Assembly: GCA_028285205.1 (NCBI GenBank)
Contig: JANQQA010000351.1
Coordinates: forward strand, 1-44,213
Direction: 5' to 3'
Length of the DNA: 44,213 nt
DNA from: Bythopirellula sp.
GTDB taxonomy: Bacteria; Planctomycetota; Planctomycetia; Pirellulales; Lacipirellulaceae
Part shown: positions 17,678-26,911 of the stretch, in pieces
Layout: each line of letters begins with the position of its first letter
Position numbering within the stretch: the stretch's first letter is position 1
Notes under the pieces: model-generated
Told to the model about the DNA's origin: nothing
The model's database searches: none
What the model saw: the letters and a program-made list of their open reading frames with translations, nothing else
Translations under genes and position numbers: made by a program

Positions 17678-18799
17678 CTACTGCTCAGTGATGGCCGTGC
17701 CGTCGTCTCGGGAGCCGTATCCATAGTAGACCCATTCGTCGATATCGTAATTTACCAGTCGAACAGATCCGTCACAGAACGCAGCGTAAAAACCTGCCGA
17801 GTGCACACTCCCAAACCGCTTGGTGCAGTTTTCAAAACCCGGCGTGTCTTGCCTTGGCATTCGCTCGGCGCGCTTGTTACTATCGATGACGAACTCAGTC
17901 ACAGGTCGTCGATTATTGGCTGGCAGTCTCAAACCAACGACCCAGCGGTTGGTGTCCCAGTCGTTGCCCTGGAACAGCGAGTTGTTGTCCGCACAGCCGT
18001 CTCCAGTATCGTACTGGAGGGGATTCATGTATTTCTCGCCCATCAGCATCGTGTTGGAGGTCCCATCCGTGATTTGGGCGATACTTACTTCGCTCCGATA
18101 GGTCGATAGGCCGTCAAAATTCTCAGCTACGTCCCGCTCAGGCCCACCAGGCCAACCACAGTCCGGGTACGTGTCCAGGCAGCGTATGCTCGGCCCTGCG
18201 CCGAGAATCTCTGCTTTGGTGCCTCCATTCATCGCGTAGTCAGTTTTCGCAAGTACAGCAGGATGTGCCGCATTGAACGAGGTCTCGACCGCAGGGTAAC
18301 CGATCGCTTGTCGCCGCGAGGGGCAGTGCATCATCGGGAACACGATCGACTTGAGCACACCCAATGCCTCGTATTTGGGGCCATTCCGCCCGCTCTCCTG
18401 ACCCTTGCCTAGCGCACGGACGTTATTGCCCTCCATGTAGTCGAGCACGTCGTAAGCCCATCCGCCAGGCTGCGATTTACCGTAACCAAAGTCTGGGTCG
18501 CCCGTCCACCGATACCCCCATCCGCTGGATGGGTAGAAGCCATTTGTGTTCTCGTGGTTAAGCGAAGCGAGGCCGATATTCTTAAGGTTGTTCGAGCATT
18601 GCGTCCGCCGCGCTGCCTCACGCGCAGCTTGCACAGCGGGAAGCAGCAACGCGACGAGAACGCCGATAATCGCGATCACGACCAGCAGCTCGACCAGAGT
18701 AAACCCGTGACGATGGTCTTTAACGCGCTGAAGGCTAGAGAACTGCTGCGGAATACGGACCGGGACTTCGCGACTGTTCATGAATTTGATCCCCATCAT
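17678..18799 (-). CDS. DUF1559 pseudopilin-like protein
   Basis: This 373-residue protein carries a type IV pilin-like N-terminal signal at about residues 32-60: HGFTLVELLVVIAIIGVLVA, followed by AAREAARR. The DUF1559 domain covers the rest, with NNLKNIGLASLNHE after the helix and the family's C-terminal HSAGFYAAFCDGSVR motif (H-x8-DGS). Planctomycete genomes hold dozens of such proteins. The prepilin peptidase motif suggests processing after Gly and assembly or membrane anchoring through a type II secretion-like system, but the function is not established. Three in-frame ATGs (18799, 18796, 18781) are possible starts; AGG lies about 8 bases before the first. A putative lipoprotein gene follows closely, a pairing repeated at 41003-42568. 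Confidence 0.92.
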   Translation of the reverse strand: MMGIKFMNSREVPVRIPQQFSSLQRVKDHRHGFTLVELLVVIAIIGVLVALLLPAVQAAREAARRTQCSNNLKNIGLASLNHENTNGFYPSSGWGYRWTGDPDFGYGKSQPGGWAYDVLDYMEGNNVRALGKGQESGRNGPKYEALGVLKSIVFPMMHCPSRRQAIGYPAVETSFNAAHPAVLAKTDYAMNGGTKAEILGAGPSIRCLDTYPDCGWPGGPERDVAENFDGLSTYRSEVSIAQITDGTSNTMLMGEKYMNPLQYDTGDGCADNNSLFQGNDWDTNRWVVGLRLPANNRRPVTEFVIDSNKRAERMPRQDTPGFENCTKRFGSVHSAGFYAAFCDGSVRLVNYDIDEWVYYGYGSRDDGTAITEQ

Positions 18800-19054
18800 C
18801 GAACCTGAAGAAGGTATGAAGAGCTAAGCTCCGATTATAGCTTCGCGGCCCAGATCTTGAACAGGTTGTGAACAGATTTTACTGCCCGACGGCGCAAAAA
18901 ATGACCCCACTGGCATTGATACCCCCTCCCCTTAGGAAAGACAGATCCACAAGGCCTTCGCCTGCACAGAAACTAGACGAAGTACGATTTTGGCAAAGCC
19001 TCACTGCCAGCAGTCTCGAGCGGGCCAGTCGCCCGATACTCCCGTGAACGAGGT

Positions 19055-19666
19055 CTAATCAAGCTCGGCAATTCTGATATTTCGGTACCCAATCGACATC
19101 TCGTTGTTCGGATGCAGTTGCAGTCCGATTGGTCCTTTCTTGATGGCCGTCTCCGAATGGTAGTTCATCACGAAACTACCATTTAGCCAGACGGCGTAGT
19201 GTTTGCCCTTGGTAACGATTGTCATCGCATTCCAATCGTCGCGTTTGAGCAGCTTGGCGATACCTTCGGCTTCGGCGGGATAGCCTTTCCCAGCAATGTA
19301 GGGCGAGGCAGTCATGTCCCGTTTGAGAGAACCGGAAATGCCAATCTGGATTTGCTCACTTTCAGTGCGCAGAAAAATACCCGAATCGACGACTCCCTCA
19401 CCGAACTTGAATTCAAACTCCATGACGAAGTTCTCGTAGTCAGGGTCGGTCCACAGTGCCGAGCCCTTACGTTCCGGACCACTGGTGGCTTGCAGCGTTC
19501 CCTGCTCTACGCGCCACCAGATGTTGTCGGGCGGTACCTGCCAACCCGTGAAGTCCTTGCCATTGAATACGGACGGCAAATGCTGTGCATTGCTTCGCTG
19601 AAGGCCTGCTCCCGCAGAGAGGAGCAGACACATCATTGCAATCGTGAAGAACTGTACTGTTGTCAT
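19055..19666 (-). CDS. Secreted DUF1080 (3-keto-disaccharide hydrolase) protein
   Basis: This 203-residue protein has a signal peptide of about 27 residues and one DUF1080 domain, a concanavalin-like jelly roll. Recognisable elements are VFNGKDFTGWQV, the central VDSGIFLRTES, and the C-terminal KKGPIGLQLHPNNEMSIGYRNIRI. Pfam links DUF1080 to 3-keto-glucoside hydrolases and these proteins are very common in planctomycetes, often near Gfo/Idh/MocA oxidoreductases and sulfatases. The most likely location is the periplasm or cell surface, acting on carbohydrate. The sulfatase gene lies 193 bases upstream on the same strand, so the two may share a transcript. No strong Shine-Dalgarno site was seen. 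Confidence 0.9.
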   Translation of the reverse strand: MTTVQFFTIAMMCLLLSAGAGLQRSNAQHLPSVFNGKDFTGWQVPPDNIWWRVEQGTLQATSGPERKGSALWTDPDYENFVMEFEFKFGEGVVDSGIFLRTESEQIQIGISGSLKRDMTASPYIAGKGYPAEAEGIAKLLKRDDWNAMTIVTKGKHYAVWLNGSFVMNYHSETAIKKGPIGLQLHPNNEMSIGYRNIRIAELD

Positions 19667-19859
19667 CGCAAAGTTTTCCCGTGGTTAGCTTCGTTCATCC
19701 CCATTTGGTCTAAGCTTTGGGTCGGCGTTTGATCCTGGTGATTTTATCAGCACCTTCTGGTCACGCGCTTGTATGCCTCGAGCGCTGTCCTCAGAGACAG
19801 AAGAAACGCTGGCTGTTTTCAGATGGCGTATCTCTGGGCCGGATGAACTGACCAGCGCA

Positions 19860-21362
19860 CTAATTCGTGGCTGCCGTAGCCAGAACCTCTGCTGGGTACG
19901 GAACCCTCCGGCCGGTCGCGCTAACGGTTGCGAACTGCGCGCTTTTGTCTTTCAATTGCCGGGTTAGTCGCATTGCCAGGTCGCGCACAAGCGCTGGGTG
20001 CTCTCCGGCCACGTTGATGGACTCGCCAATATCGTTGGCCAGATTGAACAGTTCCAACGACTGGTCTACATGCCAGTAGATCAACTTCCAATCGCCCAGA
20101 CGCAGTGAGCTATAAGGCGGCTGATCGTAAAAGTTTGGATAGTGCCAAACCAGTTCTCGCGGCGTTTCTGGCGGCGATGTGTTCTCTCGCAAGATGGGTA
20201 CCCAACTCTTCCCGTCGTTGTTGGGCACATCGATGCCTGCCATTTGCAAAAATGTCGGAAAGATGTCCTCAATGATCACCGGCGTAGCGTTTCGCGTTCC
20301 AGCCGTCGTGACTTTCGGCCAATGGACGATCAGTGGCACGCGATTGCCGCCTTCATAACCTGAGATCTTGTGCCCACGAAGCGGCAGATTACGAGGGTTA
20401 TTCCGCGGCGATCCATTATCAGACATGAACACGACGATCGTCTCGTCGGTGATCTCGAGCCGGTCGATTGTCCGCATCAAGTCACCTAAGGATTTATCCA
20501 TGCTCTCCAGCATCGAGGCATACTTCTTCTTGTGATTGTCCCAATCCTCGTTCTCATAGTTGGGTAGAAAACGCCGATCTGGTTCAAAGGGCGCATGCAC
20601 GGCGTAATGGGACATGTACAGATAGAACGGCTGCTGCGCGTCGACCGTTTTCTCGACTTCGATGATTACCTCTCGGGTGATCGCCTCGGTAAGATTGATT
20701 TGCTGGCCATGGTACTTCTCCAACCCTGGCACATCCCAGATTGTTCCACCGTCTCGCCACGCGGCAGAGAAATTGTGATCTCCGTAATACGAGCCGGGGC
20801 CACCCATGTACGAGCCCGCGATATTGACATCAAAGCCAAGATTGCGCGGATCGGCGCCAGGCGTTCCTTGCGAACCGAAATGCCCTTTGCCAGCGTGGAT
20901 GGTACGATAGCCTCCAGCGCGTAGCAGCTCAGGTAGCGTTGTGGCCGCAAAACTCCGTGGCGTCGAGTCTCCGGCTGGTTGCAGACCATTGAGATTCCAG
21001 TCAGCCGCCGTGAATTCCTTGGGCGGCCGCGCCGGACTAGTATCTTTCCTCAAGGTCCAGCAGGTCACTTTATGCCGAGCCGCATTCTGGCCAGTCATCA
21101 GACTGATGCGTGACGGCGAGCAGACCGAACATGCATAGGCATTGGTGAACATCATTCCCCGTGTGGCGAGCTGCTGTACGTTGGGTGTGCGGTAATCGCG
21201 GTTCAGTTGGGTCGTTTCCGTGTGAAATGATACCGAGGTATCTTGCCAACCCATGTCGTCAACAAAAAAGAAGACAATGTTTGGCGGACGATCGGCAGCG
21301 AGGCTGATTTCAACACTAGCCAGTACGCAGGCAGCGAATAGAAGATGGAATGTGATTTTCAA
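19860..21362 (-). CDS. Secreted type I sulfatase
   Basis: This 500-residue protein has a signal peptide (cleavage near LAADRPPN), the metal-binding start NIVFFFVDDMGW with Asp35-Asp36, and the sulfatase signature CSPSRISLMTG, in which Cys81 should be converted to formylglycine. Later motifs include HAGKGHFG (around residues 155-162) and FMSDNGSPRNNPRN, also conserved in the family. The start is a TTG at 21362, well supported by GGAGG 7 bases upstream and by the fit of the signal peptide. Planctomycetes use large sulfatase sets to desulfate algal polysaccharides. The actual substrate is unknown. A sulfatase-modifying enzyme is not in the window. Confidence 0.94.
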   Translation of the reverse strand: MKITFHLLFAACVLASVEISLAADRPPNIVFFFVDDMGWQDTSVSFHTETTQLNRDYRTPNVQQLATRGMMFTNAYACSVCSPSRISLMTGQNAARHKVTCWTLRKDTSPARPPKEFTAADWNLNGLQPAGDSTPRSFAATTLPELLRAGGYRTIHAGKGHFGSQGTPGADPRNLGFDVNIAGSYMGGPGSYYGDHNFSAAWRDGGTIWDVPGLEKYHGQQINLTEAITREVIIEVEKTVDAQQPFYLYMSHYAVHAPFEPDRRFLPNYENEDWDNHKKKYASMLESMDKSLGDLMRTIDRLEITDETIVVFMSDNGSPRNNPRNLPLRGHKISGYEGGNRVPLIVHWPKVTTAGTRNATPVIIEDIFPTFLQMAGIDVPNNDGKSWVPILRENTSPPETPRELVWHYPNFYDQPPYSSLRLGDWKLIYWHVDQSLELFNLANDIGESINVAGEHPALVRDLAMRLTRQLKDKSAQFATVSATGRRVPYPAEVLATAATN

Positions 21363-21818
21363 GTGAATCCCTCCGATGAGATTGTTGCAAGCAATGCCAA
21401 GATATTACTAAGTTGGCTGTCGTCGATCTGAAAGCTCCTGCGACTTACCGATTGTGCCTGCTGCAACTTAGAAAAACAATTGCCTAGGGAGGTCAGTCCG
21501 ACGTTAACCGGGGAAAGAGCTATTGGCCATGAATCCGCGAATGATGCAGTGACTGAGCGGGAATCGACATCAGGTAACGCCGCCGCGCAAAAATCGAGGT
21601 AGTCGTAGCACGGGATGAGACGGTAGGCGCGGCCAAAGCCCACTCCCGAGGATGATGATCTTGCCGGCCAGTCCTGCGGCATCTTGCGCGATCAAAACCG
21701 ACGCGCAGGTTCTTGCCTCCAGAAACGGAATTCAGTAATTTAAAGTCTCAGGCTATTCTTGTTTTCCGCTTTTCTAAAGATTCAACAGCTCCTTACCGTT
21801 TGCTGCGGAGGTTGATAG
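21363..21818. other. Intergenic region between sulfatase and nagB
   Basis: About 450 bases lie between two divergent genes. The minus-strand frame 21359-21682 overlaps the sulfatase start by a few bases and shows no recognisable domain, so I regard it as chance. The region ends with the nagB ribosome-binding site (GGAGG about 9 bases before the ATG). No convincing promoter boxes or repeats were found. Confidence 0.5.
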
Positions 21819-22601
21819 ATGGAAGTAATCATTCGGTCCACTTACGAGGAAATGAGCAAAGTGGGTGCTCAGATCGTCGCGGATGTACTCAATACCAAGC
21901 CTAATTCCGTGATCGGTATGGCCACTGGCTCCACACCATTGGGTGTGTATGCCGAACTGGTGAGAATGCACCGAGAGGAGGGCCTCGACTTTTCTCAAGT
22001 GACTACGTTCAACCTCGACGAATACGTTGGATTGCCGACGGATCATCCGCAGAGCTATCACAGCTTCATGCACGAGCACTTCTTCCAGCACGTGAATATT
22101 CCCCCACAGAATATCTACATTCCGTCCGGTACCACCAGCAACTACAACGCATTTTGTGAATGGTACGAGCAACGGATTCTGGACGCGGGAGGTATTGATA
22201 TCCAGATTCTTGGCATCGGCTCCGATGGTCATATTGCATTCAACGAGCCGATGAGTTCACTTGCATCCAGGACTCGCCTGAAGACGCTTGCTAGATCGAC
22301 GATCGAAGACAACGCACGTTTCTTCGACAAGATCGAAGACGTGCCGATCTATGCGATCACGATGGGCGTGGGAACTATTCTTGAGGCGCGCGAGCTTCTC
22401 ATTCTGGCCAATGGCAAGAACAAAGCTGCGGCCATTGCAGGCGCAATCGAAGGACCTGTCACTTCGATGATCACCGCCAGTGCTCTGCAACTGCATCCGT
22501 CAGTGAAGTGTTGCCTCGACGCGGATGCTGCCAGCGAACTGACAATGATCGACTACTACGATTGGGTGCAAGAGAAGAAACCTGGTGCTCCTCGATTATG
22601 A
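21819..22601 (+). CDS. nagB: Glucosamine-6-phosphate deaminase
   Basis: This 260-residue protein matches NagB along its whole length. It has the phosphate-binding loop MATGSTPLGVY near residue 34, FNLDEYVGL with Asp67, and GIGSDGHIAFNEP with Asp136, His138 and Glu143. These correspond to the catalytic Asp72, Asp141, His143 and Glu148 of E. coli NagB at a constant offset of five. The enzyme converts glucosamine-6-phosphate to fructose-6-phosphate and ammonia in the cytoplasm. A strong GGAGG site precedes the ATG. It is the first gene of a five-gene plus-strand cluster with pta, ackA, a DUF4954 gene and an acyl carrier protein gene. N-acetylglucosamine-6-phosphate deacetylase (nagA) is not in the window. 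Confidence 0.96.
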   Translation: MEVIIRSTYEEMSKVGAQIVADVLNTKPNSVIGMATGSTPLGVYAELVRMHREEGLDFSQVTTFNLDEYVGLPTDHPQSYHSFMHEHFFQHVNIPPQNIYIPSGTTSNYNAFCEWYEQRILDAGGIDIQILGIGSDGHIAFNEPMSSLASRTRLKTLARSTIEDNARFFDKIEDVPIYAITMGVGTILEARELLILANGKNKAAAIAGAIEGPVTSMITASALQLHPSVKCCLDADAASELTMIDYYDWVQEKKPGAPRL

Positions 22602-22665
22602 TCCCGACTCACCGGCTCGACGGTACCGGGCCGGCGAGTAACTCGTGAGATGAAGGAAACCAACG

Positions 22666-23649
22666 ATGTCTGTGCTGGCCCGGAGCTTTGAGTCGGCTGC
22701 CCAGAAGCAAGGCACCATCGTCTTTCCCGAAGGCAATGACCCGAGAATCATAGCCTCCGCGCACCGTTTGGCTACTGAGCAACTGGCACGGCCCATTGTG
22801 CTTGGAAAGCAAGATCGCGTCCTGGCGGCGGCAGAGGAGGCCGGTGTCGATCCAAGCGGCATCACAATGTTCGACCCGGCCGAAAGCGAGGAATTGGAAC
22901 GCTACGCCTCCACCTATCGGCAAGGAAGAACGCTAAAGGAGAGCATCGCGTTGCGCATGGTGAAGAAGCCATTATTCTTCGCCGGGATGATGGTAGCCTG
23001 CGGGGATGCAGATACCATGGTTGCTGGTGTTTCGAACGCGACGGCAACGGTGATTCAGGCTGGCGTTTTAACCGTTGGTTTTGCGGAGGGAATTCAGACA
23101 CCTTCCAGCTTCTTCTTGATGGTATTGCCATCGACATCCGATCAAGACGAGCGCTGTTTGGTGTTTGCCGACTGTGCGGTAAACATCGACCCGTCAGCCG
23201 AGGAACTTGCGGATATCGCAATTGCATCGGCCCGCAGCGCCGCCAAGCTGCTAAGTGATCCTCCGAGAGTGGCCATGCTCTCGCTCTCCACGTGCGGAAG
23301 TGCTTCGCATCCGCACGTCGAAAAAGTAACCAATGCGTTGGAAATCGCCCGCTCGCGCGATTCCAGTATCTTGATCGATGGCGAGTTTCAGGCGGATACC
23401 GCACTCGTCGCAAAGGTTGCGGCGAAGAAAGTGAAACATGCCAGCGAGGTAGCCGGTCAGGCAAATGTGCTGATCTTCCCCACTCTCGATGCCGGGAATA
23501 TCGGCTACAAGTTGACTCAGTACTTGGCCGATGCCAAGGCGATTGGCCCATTTCTGCAGGGCTTTGCGAGACCTATCAGCGATTTGTCGCGAGGCGCGAG
23601 CGTCGACGACATCGTGGCCACGAGCGCGGTCTGCTTGGCTCAAACGTAG
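22666..23649 (+). CDS. pta: Phosphate acetyltransferase
   Basis: This 327-residue protein contains only the catalytic PTA_PTB domain, the short form of phosphotransacetylase without the N-terminal regulatory domains of E. coli Pta. Family features include TIVFPEGNDPRII at the start, ALRMVKKPLFFAGMMVACGDADTMVAG in the middle, and ANVLIFPTLDAGNIGYKL near the C-terminus. It interconverts acetyl-CoA and acetyl phosphate. With ackA starting 21 bases downstream, the pair can either make ATP from acetyl-CoA or activate acetate. The nagB neighbour suggests the second direction may matter, because deacetylation of N-acetylglucosamine-6-phosphate releases acetate. AAGGAA precedes the ATG. Confidence 0.94.
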   Translation: MSVLARSFESAAQKQGTIVFPEGNDPRIIASAHRLATEQLARPIVLGKQDRVLAAAEEAGVDPSGITMFDPAESEELERYASTYRQGRTLKESIALRMVKKPLFFAGMMVACGDADTMVAGVSNATATVIQAGVLTVGFAEGIQTPSSFFLMVLPSTSDQDERCLVFADCAVNIDPSAEELADIAIASARSAAKLLSDPPRVAMLSLSTCGSASHPHVEKVTNALEIARSRDSSILIDGEFQADTALVAKVAAKKVKHASEVAGQANVLIFPTLDAGNIGYKLTQYLADAKAIGPFLQGFARPISDLSRGASVDDIVATSAVCLAQT

Positions 23650-23670
23650 AAGGAGTGGTTCTGCGATCCC

Positions 23671-24876
23671 ATGAAGACTCTTGTCATCAACTGCGGCAGT
23701 TCTTCGATCAAGTATCAGCTACTCACGATGCCCAGTAGTAAAGTGTTGGCCAAGGGCATGGTGGCTCGAATTGGAGACGAGAACGCAACACTTTCGCATG
23801 AGGTTGAGGGCGACCAGTTGGAACGCGAGTTGCCGGTCGCCGACCACAAGGCAGGAATGCAAATCATCCTGCAGACGTTGACCGAGGGCGATCACAAAGT
23901 TGTGGAAAAACTCAGCGAAATCGGCGCTGTCGGCCATCGCGTTGTTCACGGCGGCGAAGATTTCTCCTCTTCGGTCCCGATCACCGAAGAAGTGAGCAGC
24001 GCGATTGAGCGGTATGCCGACCTAGCTCCGCTGCATAATCCGCCGAATCTCACAGGAATACGAGCAGCGCAATCGACGCTGCCCGATATCCCGCACGTCG
24101 CGTGCTTTGATACGGCCTTCCATGCGACGATTCCGCCCGTGGCGTATACCTATGCTTTGCCAACGGAACTCTACGAGAAATACGGCGTGAGACGTTACGG
24201 GTTTCACGGAACATCGCACCGTTATGTCGCCCAGCGCGCCGCAGCGATTCTGGGAATCCGAGACAACGACTTCAACGGCATTACCTGCCATCTCGGTAAT
24301 GGTTGTTCGGCGACTGCCGTTCGAGGCGGGAAAAGCGTCGATACGTCGATGGGTTTGACGCCACTGCCGGGCTTGGTCATGGGCACTCGATCGGGCGACA
24401 TCGATCCCGCTATTCTGTTCTTCTTGGAAAGCAAAGGTTATGACCTCGCCGCCTTGAACAAGCTATGCAACAAACAGTCGGGATTGCTTGGCGTGTCAGG
24501 CGTATCCAACGATTTGCGGACTCTCAGTGAAGCAGCTTCTCAAGGTAATCAGCAAGCTCAATTGGCAATCGACATTTTTGCGTACCGTGTGAAACAGTAT
24601 ATCGGTTCCTACGCAGCAGTTCTCGGCCGATTGGACGCGGTAGTGTTTACCGGTGGTATCGGGGAAAATTCGGCTGAAGTGCGGGCGTCGAGTTGCGAAG
24701 AACTCGACCTACTGGGAATTCACATTGATGCCCAACGCAATCAATCTGTTGGTGGTCCTTATGCCGAGATTCAGGCGTCCGACAGCAAGGTGAAAGTACT
24801 TGTCGTAGCTACCAATGAAGAGTTAGCGATCGCCCACGACACCTTCAATGTTGCCCAGGAGCTAACGAAGCGATGA
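23671..24876 (+). CDS. ackA: Acetate kinase
   Basis: This 401-residue protein has the full ASKHA-fold acetate kinase sequence: LVINCGSSSIKYQLL at the N-terminus, GFHGTSHRYVA with His179, TSMGLTPLPGLVMGTRSGDID, and the adenosine-binding VFTGGIGENSAEVR. The length is that of standard AckA. It transfers phosphate between ATP and acetate and works with Pta, whose gene is 21 bases upstream. The stop overlaps the next gene's start as ATGA (24873-24876), which indicates translational coupling with the DUF4954 gene. Propionate kinase is a close relative, but the pta neighbour favours acetate. Confidence 0.95.
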   Translation: MKTLVINCGSSSIKYQLLTMPSSKVLAKGMVARIGDENATLSHEVEGDQLERELPVADHKAGMQIILQTLTEGDHKVVEKLSEIGAVGHRVVHGGEDFSSSVPITEEVSSAIERYADLAPLHNPPNLTGIRAAQSTLPDIPHVACFDTAFHATIPPVAYTYALPTELYEKYGVRRYGFHGTSHRYVAQRAAAILGIRDNDFNGITCHLGNGCSATAVRGGKSVDTSMGLTPLPGLVMGTRSGDIDPAILFFLESKGYDLAALNKLCNKQSGLLGVSGVSNDLRTLSEAASQGNQQAQLAIDIFAYRVKQYIGSYAAVLGRLDAVVFTGGIGENSAEVRASSCEELDLLGIHIDAQRNQSVGGPYAEIQASDSKVKVLVVATNEELAIAHDTFNVAQELTKR

Positions 24877-26852
24877 ACTCTGAGCAGGACCGCAGACCGC
24901 TGAACGATGACGAAATCTCTCGTCTGAAACAACAACGCTGCACCGCAACCGACTGGTCGAGAGTAACCTGTACCGCTGAGTTTTCGACGGACCAGATTTG
25001 GGACGCGCGCTTCGATGGAGACATCCGATTAGGCCGACTCACCGGTGATGTCACCGTGGGTGACAACGATCAACGGCCGGCGGGAATCCATCGAGCTACC
25101 CTCCGCAACTGTCAAGTCGGCAATGGAGTCCGGATTGCACAGGTGGGATCGGAAATCGCCAACTACAATATTGATGAAGATGTCGTCATTGAAGACGTTG
25201 GTGCGATTGTTGCAATGCCCGGGTCGAAGTTTGGCAATGGGGTCGAGGTTGCCGCACTTAACGAGGGTGGTGGTCGTGAGGCGATCATCTTCGATCAGCT
25301 CTCGGCGCAGTTTGCGTTTCTACAGGTCGCTCACCGGAGTCAGCCAGCAGTCACCGAGCAGCTAACTAGACTAGCCGAACAAGCCGTAAGCCGAGCGGAA
25401 CGCGATCGAGGGACAATTGGTAGAGGGGCGCGGATTTCGCAAGTGACTCGCATGACCAACGTCGCCGTGGGCGAAGCAGCGATGTTGTCGGGTGCAGCGG
25501 AGTTGGAGAACGGGACAATCCTGAGTGCAGCAGAGGCTCCGACCAGCGTGGGAACCGGAGTGATCGCCAAAGACTTCATCATCGCGGAAGGGACTGACGT
25601 TTCTGGCGGCGCGGTCCTGGATTCGTGCTTCGTCGGCCAGGGTTGTCGCGTTGGAAAGCAGTTTTCTGCGGAGGGCTCGCTATTCTTTGCTAATTGCGAA
25701 GCCTTTCACGGCGAGGCTTGCAGTGTGTTTGCCGGGCCTTACACCGTGACGCACCACAAGAGCACATTGCTGATTGCAGGAATGTTTAGCTTTTACAATG
25801 CTGGTAGCGGCACCAATCAATCCAATCATATGTACAAGCTTGGACCCGTACACGAGGGCAAGCTGGAACGTGGCTGTAAGACGGGATCGTTCAGCTACAT
25901 GATGTGGCCATGCCGCGTAGGGCCATTCTCGGTGGTGCTAGGAAAACACACTCGCACGTTCGACACGCGAGATTTTCCATTCAGTCACATCGAGGCGAAA
26001 GCCGATGGGCGCTGCGAAATGGTGCCGGGGCTGTATCTATCAACCGTCGGCACTGTACGCGATGAGGCCAAATGGCCGCAGCGGGATCGGCGTGGCGAGT
26101 CCGGTCGACGCGACCGACTTCACTTCAAAGTGCTCAATCCCATGACCGTTGGCCGCATGCTTCGCGGCGTTGCCACACTGGAAGAATTGAAACAAGAGAC
26201 ACCGCGCACCAAGAAAACCGTTTCCATCAACGGCGCAGAAGTCGCGAGGGTGCTGCTGCGCACGGGCGTCAAGTACTATCGTTCGGGCATTGAAATGTAC
26301 TTACTCGAAACGTTGGTCTCTCGAGTGGAATCCGCCCGCGCTGCCGGCAGCGTTGAGCTGAGACAATTGCTTGCAGTCGAATCGGATGCAGTGCTGAGTG
26401 AAGAGTGGATCGACTTAGCGGGACAGCTGCTGCCGCGTCACAGATTTGACGACCTATGTGGCATGTTGGAAAGCGGTCAGCTAGAGTCTGTCGAGCAGGT
26501 CGAAGCAGCGTTGACGAAATGTCACGCAGCATATGAAAAAGACGAATGGGCCTGGGTCCATTGGGCTTATAAGCAGGTCTTCGAACGCGACCTCGAAACT
26601 CTCGACGAAGAAGGTTTACGGCAAGCGGCGCAGCATTGGAGAGACGTGCGAACCAAATTCTTGAAACTGATCGCCAACGATGCTGCCAAGGAGTTTGAAG
26701 AAGTCACCCAGACCGGTTTTGGCCACAGCGACGCAGCGGACGAACGGCTGGCCGATTTCACCGGCGTGCGCGGCACGCTAGAGGAAAATAAGTTCTTCGG
26801 GCAACTTCAGGAGCAAATTGCCGAGGTCGAAGATCGTGCAAGCGCCATCTGA
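24873..26852 (+). CDS. DUF4954 family protein, putative left-handed beta-helix
   Basis: This 659-residue protein is recognised as a DUF4954 family member. Residues about 60-380 consist of hexapeptide-like turns typical of left-handed beta-helix acyltransferases, for example IHRATLRNCQVGNGVRIAQV and GAVLDSCFVGQGCRVGKQF. A conserved histidine-rich stretch includes VTHHKSTLLIAGMFSF and NQSNHMYKLGPVHEG. The C-terminal 270 residues are predicted mainly helical (WVHWAYKQVFERDLETLDEEG). Function is not established. Similar folds occur in UDP-GlcNAc acyltransferases and sugar-1-phosphate nucleotidyltransferases. The start overlaps the ackA stop as ATGA, and an acyl carrier protein gene follows 59 bases downstream. 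An acyl-transfer role is a hypothesis from fold and context only. Confidence 0.82.
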   Translation: MNSEQDRRPLNDDEISRLKQQRCTATDWSRVTCTAEFSTDQIWDARFDGDIRLGRLTGDVTVGDNDQRPAGIHRATLRNCQVGNGVRIAQVGSEIANYNIDEDVVIEDVGAIVAMPGSKFGNGVEVAALNEGGGREAIIFDQLSAQFAFLQVAHRSQPAVTEQLTRLAEQAVSRAERDRGTIGRGARISQVTRMTNVAVGEAAMLSGAAELENGTILSAAEAPTSVGTGVIAKDFIIAEGTDVSGGAVLDSCFVGQGCRVGKQFSAEGSLFFANCEAFHGEACSVFAGPYTVTHHKSTLLIAGMFSFYNAGSGTNQSNHMYKLGPVHEGKLERGCKTGSFSYMMWPCRVGPFSVVLGKHTRTFDTRDFPFSHIEAKADGRCEMVPGLYLSTVGTVRDEAKWPQRDRRGESGRRDRLHFKVLNPMTVGRMLRGVATLEELKQETPRTKKTVSINGAEVARVLLRTGVKYYRSGIEMYLLETLVSRVESARAAGSVELRQLLAVESDAVLSEEWIDLAGQLLPRHRFDDLCGMLESGQLESVEQVEAALTKCHAAYEKDEWAWVHWAYKQVFERDLETLDEEGLRQAAQHWRDVRTKFLKLIANDAAKEFEEVTQTGFGHSDAADERLADFTGVRGTLEENKFFGQLQEQIAEVEDRASAI

Positions 26853-26911
26853 AACGGCCAGCATCGGCAGAACAGAATCAACGATTGCACTAAAACGAAA
26901 GGTAGACGACG

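Noticed and set aside
17402..18109. Plus-strand open frame of 235 codons
   Set aside because: It is antisense across the lipoprotein and DUF1559 genes, both of which have clear domains.
14152..24876. Bacterial microcompartment locus for fucose (fucI with pta and ackA)
   Set aside because: No shell-protein, aldehyde dehydrogenase or aldolase genes are present, and fucI is 6 kb away on the opposite strand.
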